Of a stretch of DNA of 11,026 nt, positions 1-7,159 are shown one piece after another (positions within the stretch are counted from its first letter, which is position 1; the number at the start of each line of letters is the position of its first letter). The position numbers were made by a program, and so were the translations under genes. Below the pieces are notes generated by a model, which searched no databases, was not told the origin of the DNA, and saw only the letters and a program-made list of their open reading frames with translations. This DNA comes from Anaerolineaceae bacterium (GTDB lineage: Bacteria; Chloroflexota; Anaerolineae; Anaerolineales; Anaerolineaceae): NCBI GenBank assembly GCA_028714615.1, contig JAQTMA010000135.1, positions 1 to 11,026 of the forward strand. The letters are read 5' to 3'.

Positions 1-350
1 TCAATGATGTCTATGGGCATTCCAGTGGAGACGATCTGCTCCGCGATGTATCGAAAATCTTCAAAGCTGCTTTTCGATCCGAGGATATTGTCGCTCGCCT
101 TGGAGGCGACGAATTCGGAGTGCTGCTCCCCAATGCCGATGCCACTTTGACATCTGCCATGATCCAGCGCATCCGGACACGATTGGCATCATACAATCGT
201 GTAAATCGAAAAGTACCGATCACTCTTTCGATCGGGATCGCTATCGCTGGAGTTGAAGAACCCCTTGCAGACGTTCTCAAACGAGCTGACCTATCTATGT
301 ACACAGAGAAACATGCCAAAGGAGGGCTGCGTCAAGCGCTCAGTCGCTAA
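1..350 (+). CDS. Diguanylate cyclase, C-terminal part of GGDEF domain (5' truncated by window)
   Basis: Converts two GTP to cyclic di-GMP. The reading frame is open from base 3 to a TAA at 348-350, and the N-terminus with any sensor domain lies outside the window. Visible in order: an N-D-x-x-G-H-x-x-G-D substrate-binding segment at the very start, an RSED match to the RxxD product-inhibition site, five residues, then a perfect GGDEF at bases 102-116. Near the end come the TLSIGIA strand and the A-D-L-S-M-Y helix typical of the domain's C-terminus. All expected catalytic residues in this part are present, so the enzyme should be active and feedback-inhibited. A GTG at 120 is internal, not a start. 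The protein ends soon after the domain, so GGDEF is the last domain. It converges on the channel gene with a 14-nt gap. Two HD-GYP proteins follow, suggesting a local c-di-GMP theme. Confidence 0.93.
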   Translation, partial: NDVYGHSSGDDLLRDVSKIFKAAFRSEDIVARLGGDEFGVLLPNADATLTSAMIQRIRTRLASYNRVNRKVPITLSIGIAIAGVEEPLADVLKRADLSMYTEKHAKGGLRQALSR

Positions 351-364
351 TCCCTGGTAGGGTT

Positions 365-1459
365 TTATGCACCCCATTTCCACGCGGAAGACATCCAGTT
401 GTCCGGCCGTTCATCGCTCGGAGCCCAGCCAGGAACCGGCATGAGAAAATATGAGGAGAGCGCATCGATGTAGGGCTCGTAGAGCTCACGGAGGTCGGCC
501 AACTGTTGGTAAAAACCCAGATCAGGCGTCAAAATCATGCCGGCTGAAGAGAGGCGACTGCGGAAGCTCTCGAATTCGGGCTCCGAGAAGCGCTGTATTG
601 GCTTTAGCGTGGGAGGCGTCCGATAGATTTGCGCCAGGTCGACGATGGTGTGACGGGTCATCGCAAAGGTGAGCCGGGCTTGCCGGCGGGAGACGCCGTC
701 GATGCCGATCATCGCCAACGCCGAAGTATCCAACAGCACGGCCATTGCGGCCAACCACGACTGGTTCTCGTGCTGCGATCGATAATATCCCAAAACCGGG
801 TAGGACAAGTGGGTCTCTAAAAGTTCGGCCGACCAACGTTCCCAGGTAGCCAGGAATTCAGTCGTCGCCTGGCATTGTTCCTCCCCCCCACAGCGGCGGA
901 CCAGCTCAAATGCGGTCGGCGGCGAGCCCGCGCGGGCATCCAGCAAGGAAATATTGGCTTCGCGCCGGGAGAACGACTGGTACAGGATGGGGAGGTAGCC
1001 GATCACAAGCGCCAGGAAAGCAAACCCCATACCCACCTCGACGATCATTAACACACGCGCCCCAGCGGTCGCCGGGATGACGTCCCCGAGCCCTAATGTA
1101 AAAAAGGTCGTTCCACTGGCATACAGATCCACCCAGAAATTGACCGGCGTCCCCACGGCATGTAATGAGCCGGGGATGGAATGATAAAGCATTGCAAACC
1201 CAAAAACCAGTCCAATAGACCAGATGCCGAGCAAGACCAACAGCGAAAGAGGGCCAAAAAAGGCAAGGTACGTCTCCCGCTTTTGACCGGAGAGCTTCCA
1301 CCTGGCAGGCGCCGACCACAACTTCCAAGTAAACCGATAGAATAGGGCAGTGAGCTGCAGCGTCGTATTGACGCGCCGGGGAAGGACGACTGTCTCGAAC
1401 GCGTCGATCAATACCAATACAATGAGTCCTGAGCCACCGATGACGAAAACAATAAACAT
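365..1459 (-). CDS. Potassium-channel-like membrane protein (Ion_trans_2 pore) with non-RCK cytosolic domain
   Basis: Predicted ion channel of 364 residues in the inner membrane. An N-terminal membrane helix (about residues 1-20) is followed by the D-A-F-E-T-V-V-L-P-R-R motif seen in a bacterial two-TM channel family. A second helix lies at about 67-95, a pore loop carries the filter TLGLGD at about 121-126 (classical filter TVGYGD), and a last helix lies at about 132-160. The remaining 200 residues are predicted cytosolic and mostly helical; I see no glycine-rich Rossmann motif of an RCK domain. An in-frame TTG at 1495 would extend the protein by 12 residues, but it lies inside the -10 box of a near-perfect promoter. 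ATG 1459 has AGGGTGG seven bases upstream and is preferred. The gene is monocistronic and divergent from the first HD-GYP gene. K+ selectivity is inferred from family resemblance; the ligand or gating signal is unknown. Confidence 0.85.
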   Translation of the reverse strand: MFIVFVIGGSGLIVLVLIDAFETVVLPRRVNTTLQLTALFYRFTWKLWSAPARWKLSGQKRETYLAFFGPLSLLVLLGIWSIGLVFGFAMLYHSIPGSLHAVGTPVNFWVDLYASGTTFFTLGLGDVIPATAGARVLMIVEVGMGFAFLALVIGYLPILYQSFSRREANISLLDARAGSPPTAFELVRRCGGEEQCQATTEFLATWERWSAELLETHLSYPVLGYYRSQHENQSWLAAMAVLLDTSALAMIGIDGVSRRQARLTFAMTRHTIVDLAQIYRTPPTLKPIQRFSEPEFESFRSRLSSAGMILTPDLGFYQQLADLRELYEPYIDALSSYFLMPVPGWAPSDERPDNWMSSAWKWGA

Positions 1460-1466
1460 GAACAAT

Positions 1467-1473
1467 CCACCCT
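1467..1473 (-). promoter_or_regulatory. Ribosome binding site of the channel gene
   Basis: Read on the minus strand, AGGGTGG stands seven bases before ATG 1459. No comparable site precedes the upstream in-frame TTG at 1495, so this site decides the start. Confidence 0.6.
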
Positions 1474-1494
1474 GAATGAGAATTGGTTCCGGCA

Positions 1495-1523
1495 ATCATA
1501 GACTGCCTGGCCAAAATTGTCAA
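1495..1523 (-). promoter_or_regulatory. Near-consensus sigma-70 promoter for the channel gene
   Basis: On the minus strand, TTGACA (complement of 1518-1523) is followed by exactly 17 bases and TATGAT (complement of 1495-1500). This is six of six at -35 and five of six at -10. Transcription should begin near 1488, giving a leader of about 29 nt before ATG 1459 that contains the AGGGTGG site. It is the best promoter match in the window and suggests strong, housekeeping-type expression. Confidence 0.8.
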
Positions 1524-1580
1524 ATTACGCCTAACTTGAGGTTGCACGTTTTCCCTATAGCATGCTTCTTGCACATTGTC

Positions 1581-3335
1581 ATGCAGTCAAATAAACTTCG
1601 CGACCATCCGAAGACGGCAAACCGTAGATCACAATTGAGCAAGAAAGCACTTATCCATCCATTTTCGAGGCGTAACTTGACAAGACCCCCCTCCTTCTCC
1701 ATTACCCCCCTCCGGCGCGCTTCACTCCGCAGTTACAAACGATCCCGTCGTGCACTGGATATCAATGCATATTCCGATCCTCACCATCGATTACTAGGAA
1801 TATCTCGCGCCATTTCCACCAACCAATCCCTGGAATTATTATTCAATCAGGTCGTCGAGGCTCTGGATGCCAGTTTCCCATTCGACACCTGCATCTTCTA
1901 TACACCAACACCCCTCCCGCACCCGTTGCAGGTGATCCAAGATCTTTCCATCGGCACCAATCTGAAGAAACTAAATCTGCAAGGACTGGATAGCGCTCCG
2001 GATTTCATCCACCACGCCATTGACGATGGTATGCCATGCCTGGTGAGACCGGAAAAACCCAACGGCCAACCCCTGGTGGCAGGGAAAGGCGCCGCTAAAT
2101 TGATCTACCCGGTGCATACCGGCTCCGATATTTTTGGGGCGTTCTGTTTAGCCCGCCAATCCCTTGCTTTCAGCCCGGAGGAATTCGACCTGGCTCAATT
2201 GTTCCTTGCGCAAATCGGACTTGCCCTGGAGAACGCTTTGCTTACCCACGAGACACGCGTCCAGGCTACTGCCCTACAACGCCTGTTGCCTTTTTCTCGG
2301 GCGCTTACCCGCGCACATAAGGTCGGCGAAGTGACCGAAGCAATTGGAATGGGCGCGATGGCTTTATCTGGCGCTGATCGGGTAGCCGTCTATGGGCGTG
2401 GTCGCGATGCATCCATCACACACTTATGGTCGCAGGGGCTCTCCTCCTCAGGCCTTGGCTTACTCCTGAACAACCAGACCAATCCGCCCGCCCCATCCAT
2501 TGTCGAAGACAGCCAGCTCACGTTTACCACTGACACGTGGAGTCTTCCCATTCAGTCGCATTGGCGAGCTCTGGCTGAGCTGGAAGGCATCCGCGCAATG
2601 GCGCTCTGCCCGGTTGTCTATCAGGATCGCCGCCTGGCAGATGTGGATTGTTTCTATGACCTGCCCAGGATCTGGTCTCCTGGCGAACGGGAAGCCCTTG
2701 AAATATACGTGCGCCAGGCGGCTATCGCCCTGGAGAACACCCGCCTTCATGGAGATTTAGAAGACGCCTACCTCCAGACCGTATTGACTCTGTCGCGCGC
2801 ACTGGACGTACGCGATGCGTATACGGCGGACCACAGCCGGCGACTGGCCATTTGGGCGGAGAACACCGCGCGCCGCTTACTCTGTTCTCAGGAAGAGCTG
2901 CAGCGCATCCGCTGGGCGGCGCTGCTGCATGACATCGGGAAGATCGGCGTCCCAGATGCAATCCTCCACAAAGCCGGTCCACTCAGTGAAGATGAGTGGG
3001 CTATCATGAAACGCCACCCCGAATTAGGGGTCGATATCCTTTCACCTGTCCGTCATCTGCGTCCGATCACTCCGATCATCCGCGCTCACCAGGAACGCTT
3101 TGATGGTACCGGCTATCCGGATGGCTTATCCGGGGAACAAATACCGCTGGCTGCCCGCATCTTAACCGTCGTGGATGCCTTCGGCGCGATGACCGATGAT
3201 CGTGTTTTTCGGAAGGCGCTCTCGAAAAGAGAAGCCGTCGCGGAGTTGCAACGCTGTGCTGGTAAACAGTTCGATCGCCAGATCGTCGAGGTATTCTTCG
3301 CTGTCCTTGGCGCCGAACAGGTAATCGCCCATTAA
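1581..3335 (+). CDS. GAF-GAF-HD-GYP protein, probable c-di-GMP phosphodiesterase (soluble)
   Basis: Predicted cytosolic enzyme of the HD-GYP family, which hydrolyses cyclic di-GMP. From ATG 1581 (584 aa): a very basic, low-complexity N-terminus (about 1-65), GAF 1 (about 71-220), GAF 2 (about 226-390), HD-GYP domain (about 393-580). HD is at 450-451 within LLHDIGKIGVP; the GYP signature HQERFDGTGYP is at 503-513. The usual HHE is HQE here, and the position four residues before the first conserved His (ADHSRR) is Tyr rather than Glu, so one or two metal ligands differ from the trinuclear HD-GYP type. No membrane segment is seen. The start is uncertain: ATG 1476 overlaps the channel promoter, ATG 1581 lacks a Shine-Dalgarno, and TTG 1677 has GAGG six bases upstream. 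A strong terminator follows. The GAF domains probably sense a small ligand, unidentified. Confidence 0.88.
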   Translation: MQSNKLRDHPKTANRRSQLSKKALIHPFSRRNLTRPPSFSITPLRRASLRSYKRSRRALDINAYSDPHHRLLGISRAISTNQSLELLFNQVVEALDASFPFDTCIFYTPTPLPHPLQVIQDLSIGTNLKKLNLQGLDSAPDFIHHAIDDGMPCLVRPEKPNGQPLVAGKGAAKLIYPVHTGSDIFGAFCLARQSLAFSPEEFDLAQLFLAQIGLALENALLTHETRVQATALQRLLPFSRALTRAHKVGEVTEAIGMGAMALSGADRVAVYGRGRDASITHLWSQGLSSSGLGLLLNNQTNPPAPSIVEDSQLTFTTDTWSLPIQSHWRALAELEGIRAMALCPVVYQDRRLADVDCFYDLPRIWSPGEREALEIYVRQAAIALENTRLHGDLEDAYLQTVLTLSRALDVRDAYTADHSRRLAIWAENTARRLLCSQEELQRIRWAALLHDIGKIGVPDAILHKAGPLSEDEWAIMKRHPELGVDILSPVRHLRPITPIIRAHQERFDGTGYPDGLSGEQIPLAARILTVVDAFGAMTDDRVFRKALSKREAVAELQRCAGKQFDRQIVEVFFAVLGAEQVIAH

Positions 3336-3358
3336 CAGAATTTCAAACTAGCTCTGAG

Positions 3359-3396
3359 AGCCCTGGCAGCCTGCTCCTGGCTGCCAGGGCTTATTA
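3359..3396 (+). terminator. Intrinsic terminator after the first HD-GYP gene
   Basis: A perfect 11-bp G+C-rich stem (arms 3360-3370 and 3380-3390, GCCCTGGCAGC paired with GCTGCCAGGGC) with a 9-nt loop, extended outward by an A-T pair, is followed by TTATTATT. It begins 24 nt after the stop codon and precedes a new -10 box, so the two HD-GYP genes are separate transcription units. Confidence 0.88.
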
Positions 3397-3416
3397 TTGA
3401 ATCCGGGCAATAACGG

Positions 3417-3422
3417 TATAAT
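3417..3422 (+). promoter_or_regulatory. -10 box of the second HD-GYP gene
   Basis: A perfect TATAAT preceded by CGG lies between the terminator and ATG 3442. No good -35 is present at 16-18 bases; TTGAAT at 3397-3402 is only 14 bases away. Predicted transcription start near 3429 leaves a short leader that begins with the ribosome binding site. Confidence 0.6.
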
Positions 3423-3429
3423 AACTCCT

Positions 3430-3433
3430 GGAG
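3430..3433 (+). promoter_or_regulatory. Ribosome binding site of the second HD-GYP gene
   Basis: GGAG lies eight bases before ATG 3442, whereas the upstream in-frame TTG at 3397 sits before the -10 box and has no such site. This selects ATG 3442. Confidence 0.55.
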
Positions 3434-3441
3434 CAAGAGGC

Positions 3442-6084
3442 ATGAATCCTGGTGATCGTCCGGCAATTTTCCGCATCGTCCTGATCTATTTCGTCTTCTC
3501 AGCAGCCTGGATCTTTCTCTCGGACCGCCTGCTCGAAGCCATCCTGCGCACTCCTCAAGCCATCTCGCTAGGTCAGACATATAAGGGCTGGTTGTTTGTT
3601 CTCCTCAGTGCAGGCTTGATCGCCTACCTACTCATCCGAGAACAGAAGCTCCGCTTGCGCCGAGAAGGACTGCTACTCACCAGCCAGCGCAGTTTCACCA
3701 GTCTTCTGGACGGCAGCAGTACTCCCATGTGGATCTACGATCTGTACAGTCGCGAGCTGTTGGTTGCCAATCAAGCAGCGCTGGATGACTTCGGATTTTC
3801 TCCCGTTGAGTTCCTGCATCTGAAAATCGAAGACCTCTGGTTTGCAGAGGATCAGCAGACCTCCGAGAATCGCCAGGAACGGACGTTGTCATACGATCAG
3901 GGTGGTAAAGCTCAATCCCATGAAAACCAGGCTGGTGAGAATTACCGGAATGAGCTGCGCCTACTCCGCCGGAAAGATGGCGAATTGATTCGAGTGGAAA
4001 CCACCACCTACCCGATTGTATTTGCCGGCCACATCGCTGCCCTGGTCTCTGCTGTGGACGTCACGCAACGCGAAGCGATGCAGGCGGCTGCTCAAGCTGC
4101 TGAAGACCAGCGCAAACACGACCAGGAAGCTCTCAAAAACATTGAAGAAGCTCTGTTACAAAGCGATGCGCGTCTCCACACCGCTATCGAAAATCTGCCT
4201 TTCGATTTCTGGATGATGGACAGGCAGGGTCGCTATGTGATGCAGAACGCAGCCTCCCTGGCTCACTGGGGAAACCTGATCGGTCGTCTCAACACGGAAC
4301 TCGACCTCCCTGCGGGTCTCCGGGAAGTTTGGGATAGCCAAAACCGGCGCGCTTTAAATGGGGAATCAGGTAACATTGAACTTTCCTATACCCGACCAGA
4401 TGGCGAACTGGTTTCCGAGTATTCCGTTGTATCCCCTGTCATGGATCGCGGCGCCGTTCTTGGCATCCTGGGCATCAACCTGGATATCAGTGATTTGAAG
4501 CAGCGGGAGGGTGAGCTGCGCCTGATCATCTCGGTTGCGAATGCATTGCGAACACTCACCACGCGGAGTGAGATCGAACCGGAGCTTATCGATCAGGTGA
4601 CCCACCAAATTGGCATCCAGGCTGCAGCCCTGGTCCATCTGGAGAATGAGCGGAGTGAAGTGGTTTTCGATCTTAGCCGGGGTGATTGGGCCAACCTGAC
4701 CGGCCTGCGCATCCCCATCGACGAAGTACACACCCAGGTATTGCGCGAAGGTCGCCCGTTTCAGAGCGATGACTTCTCGGTGGAGGGCTTGGCCCGTTCG
4801 GGGTTGAAATCTGCCATCTGTGTACCGTTGATAGCCTTTGAACAAATCCTGGGAGGTTTGTGGGTGGGCAGCCAAAAGCCCCTGGGAGAAGCCGACCTAC
4901 ACCTATTAACTGCTGTAGCAGATATCGCCGCGAGTTCGATCCATCGCGGCATCCTTGCAGAGCAAAAAGAGCTGAACCTGCAACGACTCACCTCATTACG
5001 GTCGATTGACCTGGCGATCACGGCAAGCCTGGATATTCATCTCACTCTGATTGTGCTTCTCACGCAGATCGCCAGTCAGTTGAAAATCGATGCAGCCGAC
5101 GTATTGCTCTATTCGCCGGAGACTCAAACCCTGGATTATGCAGCCAGCCGAGGTTTTCGGACCCAAGAACTACGCAATATTCACGTGCACCTGGGTGAAG
5201 GTTTAGCCGGCAGAATTGCATTGGGGCGAAAGGTCGAATTCATTTCAAATTTGGCCGATCAACCAGAGGTTATGACACAAGGTTTGAACCACAGCAATGA
5301 AGGCTTTATTTCGTACGCCGGCATACCTCTGACAGCCAAAGGGGAAATCAAGGGATTGATCGAGCTTTATAGCCGGGAGTGCCTGTTTCCGGATGAGGAA
5401 TGGTTTGAATTCCTCCAGGCCGTCGCGTCCCGGGCGGCCATTGCAGTCGATAACGCCGCGTTATTTGACCGGTTGCAGCGCTCGAACGCCGAACTGACGG
5501 TAGCGTATGACGCAACCATCGAAGGTTGGGCGCATGCACTGGAGTTACGCGAACAGGAAATCAACGGTCATACCCGGCACGTATCGGAATGGTCGCTGCA
5601 CCTGGCTCGCTATGCCGGCTTTACGGATGAGGAAATCGTCCACTTGCGCCGCGGAGTTTTGCTGCATGATATCGGGAAGATGGCCATTCCTGATAGCATC
5701 CTGCTCAAACCTGGTGCTCTCACGGATGCGGAATGGGAAACCATGAAGTTGCATCCCCAATATGCCTACGAGATGCTCTCTCCAATCCCTTATCTTCACG
5801 CTTCTCTGGAAATCCCCTATTGCCACCATGAACATTGGGATGGCAGCGGCTACCCTCGCGGGTTATCCGGTGAGCAGATCCCCCGCGCTGCGCGTCTCTT
5901 TACCGTAATCGATGTCTGGGATGCTCTCTTGAGCGCACGCCCGAACCGGGAAGCCTGGTTGGAGGCCGACGTGCTGACTTATTTGAATGACCAGGCAGGT
6001 AAAAAGCTCGATCCTGAGTTTGTTGCCTTATTTCTCGAACATTACCCTGAGGAAAAACAGCGCCACTTGAATGAGGCGGGTTGA
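3442..6084 (+). CDS. Membrane-anchored PAS-PAS-GAF-GAF-HD-GYP sensor phosphodiesterase
   Basis: An 880-residue multidomain protein predicted to degrade cyclic di-GMP in response to several inputs. Order: two membrane helices (about 8-30 and 51-72) joined by a short loop containing SDRLLEAI and YKGW, a module seen in other bacterial PAS sensors; PAS 1 (about 85-205); an Ala/Gln/Glu-rich coiled coil (about 205-245); PAS 2 (about 245-350); GAF 1 (about 360-508); GAF 2 (about 514-678); HD-GYP (about 690-875). HD is at 742-743 in LLHDIGKMAIP and the signature CHHEHWDGSGYP at 794-805. The first conserved His (INGHTRH) has Glu four residues upstream, so this domain has the fuller metal-ligand set, unlike its neighbour. 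There is no GGDEF or histidine-kinase domain. ATG 3442 is chosen over TTG 3397, which lies upstream of the -10 box. The two HD-GYP proteins are similar in layout but diverged, so either ancient duplication or independent recruitment is possible. Confidence 0.93.
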   Translation: MNPGDRPAIFRIVLIYFVFSAAWIFLSDRLLEAILRTPQAISLGQTYKGWLFVLLSAGLIAYLLIREQKLRLRREGLLLTSQRSFTSLLDGSSTPMWIYDLYSRELLVANQAALDDFGFSPVEFLHLKIEDLWFAEDQQTSENRQERTLSYDQGGKAQSHENQAGENYRNELRLLRRKDGELIRVETTTYPIVFAGHIAALVSAVDVTQREAMQAAAQAAEDQRKHDQEALKNIEEALLQSDARLHTAIENLPFDFWMMDRQGRYVMQNAASLAHWGNLIGRLNTELDLPAGLREVWDSQNRRALNGESGNIELSYTRPDGELVSEYSVVSPVMDRGAVLGILGINLDISDLKQREGELRLIISVANALRTLTTRSEIEPELIDQVTHQIGIQAAALVHLENERSEVVFDLSRGDWANLTGLRIPIDEVHTQVLREGRPFQSDDFSVEGLARSGLKSAICVPLIAFEQILGGLWVGSQKPLGEADLHLLTAVADIAASSIHRGILAEQKELNLQRLTSLRSIDLAITASLDIHLTLIVLLTQIASQLKIDAADVLLYSPETQTLDYAASRGFRTQELRNIHVHLGEGLAGRIALGRKVEFISNLADQPEVMTQGLNHSNEGFISYAGIPLTAKGEIKGLIELYSRECLFPDEEWFEFLQAVASRAAIAVDNAALFDRLQRSNAELTVAYDATIEGWAHALELREQEINGHTRHVSEWSLHLARYAGFTDEEIVHLRRGVLLHDIGKMAIPDSILLKPGALTDAEWETMKLHPQYAYEMLSPIPYLHASLEIPYCHHEHWDGSGYPRGLSGEQIPRAARLFTVIDVWDALLSARPNREAWLEADVLTYLNDQAGKKLDPEFVALFLEHYPEEKQRHLNEAG

Positions 6085-6099
6085 AATCCTTTTTGCCGG

Positions 6100-6105
6100 T
6101 ATAAT
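6100..6105 (+). promoter_or_regulatory. -10 box of the L,D-transpeptidase gene
   Basis: TATAAT preceded by CCGG lies 15 bases after the upstream stop codon. No -35 is recognisable at normal spacing. The last base is only eight nt before ATG 6114, so the transcript would be leaderless or nearly so. Confidence 0.55.
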
Positions 6106-6113
6106 TCATGATC

Positions 6114-7154
6114 ATGCAATCAGCAATCACCCGGCGTAGTTTTCTTCGATTGTGCGCCCTGGCAATGAGCGGCCTGGCGTTCCGTCCGCTATCCATACCC
6201 CCGCAAGGATATACCAACGACGATCTGGTAAGGGTAGCGATCCATTCGGTGAGCGTCTATCGAGAACCCAACGATAAGAGCCAGATAATATGCCAGCGCT
6301 ATCGAGACGAGCTGGTCAACGTATATTACGAGGTAGTCTCGAAAGATGGGCCCTCGTACAACCCGTTGTGGTACCGGGTCTGGCAGGGGTACATCCACTC
6401 TGCTCACTTGCAGCGGGTGCGCTTCAGACCCAATCCAGTTGCGAGCAGCCTGGCAGGACCTCACGTAATTGCTGAAGTCAGCGTCCCTTACACGCAAACG
6501 ATGCGCCTGATCGGAAAAAAGCGTTGGGACCCGGTCTACCGGTTATATTATGAATCGACTCACTGGGTGCTTGCCGTTGAACCCGGCCCAGACGGAGAAC
6601 CCTGGTATCGCCTCCGCGATGAGCTATTGGATCTCGACTATCATGCCCGCGCTACGGATTTCCGCATCATCCCACCTGAAGAGCTTGCACCTCTCTCCCC
6701 GGAAGTTCCACCCGAAAAGAAACACATCGAAGTCTCGCTACAAAACCAGACACTAACTGCTTACGAGTACGACCGGGTCGTTTTGCAATCCCGTATCTCT
6801 TCCGGCATCCCCCGTGACCGGCCCAACCCAAAAGACATCCCCACCAAAACTCCTGCCGGCACCTTCCATATCCAAAACAAGATGCCTTCCAAGCACATGG
6901 GGGATGGAAACCTCACTGCCGACCTGGATGCTTATGAGCTGCCCGGGGTGCCCTGGACATCCTTCTTCGAGCCATTAACCGGGGTTGCCTTCCACGGCAC
7001 CTATTGGCATCAGAACTTCGGCGTTCCCATGAGTCATGGCTGTGTCAATATGCGTACGGCTGAAGCCAAGTGGATCTTCCGGTGGACCACCCCGGTCACG
7101 GAAGCCACTGATATTAATCGGGTCGGCTATGGCACCCGCGTCGTTGTCATCTGA
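6114..7154 (+). CDS. L,D-transpeptidase (YkuD domain) with Tat-type signal and SH3-like repeats
   Basis: Predicted exported cell-wall enzyme (346 aa) that makes 3-3 peptidoglycan cross-links or attaches proteins to the wall. N-terminus: TRRSFLRL followed by a hydrophobic stretch is a twin-arginine signal (residues about 6-24). Two SH3-like segments (about 36-102 and 115-190) probably bind the wall. The YkuD domain occupies about 202-346, with the signature H-G-T-Y-W-H, then S-H-G-C-V-N-M; the nucleophile is Cys 310 (base 7041). All catalytic residues are present. Another ATG at 6108 is in frame, but it lies only 2 nt after the -10 box, so ATG 6114 is preferred. No Shine-Dalgarno is seen. The Cys in the signal's hydrophobic region does not fit a lipobox well. 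The gene follows the HD-GYP gene by 29 nt and converges on hemW with a 5-nt gap and no clear terminator. Domain assignment is firm; the exact wall reaction is not. Confidence 0.93.
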   Translation: MQSAITRRSFLRLCALAMSGLAFRPLSIPPQGYTNDDLVRVAIHSVSVYREPNDKSQIICQRYRDELVNVYYEVVSKDGPSYNPLWYRVWQGYIHSAHLQRVRFRPNPVASSLAGPHVIAEVSVPYTQTMRLIGKKRWDPVYRLYYESTHWVLAVEPGPDGEPWYRLRDELLDLDYHARATDFRIIPPEELAPLSPEVPPEKKHIEVSLQNQTLTAYEYDRVVLQSRISSGIPRDRPNPKDIPTKTPAGTFHIQNKMPSKHMGDGNLTADLDAYELPGVPWTSFFEPLTGVAFHGTYWHQNFGVPMSHGCVNMRTAEAKWIFRWTTPVTEATDINRVGYGTRVVVI

Positions 7155-7159
7155 CTCGA

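Noticed and set aside
120..350. Short forward ORF starting at GTG 120 as a separate gene
   Set aside because: It is in frame with GGDEF motif codons just upstream; the open frame continues to the window edge, so it is part of the truncated cyclase.
906..1574. 222-codon reverse ORF
   Set aside because: It overlaps the channel gene in another frame; its translation shows no domain and is rich in Arg/Cys/His as expected of an out-of-frame shadow.
6114..6190. Lipoprotein signal (Cys in the signal's hydrophobic stretch)
   Set aside because: The residues before the Cys (LRL) do not fit a lipobox and the Tat signal explains the region.
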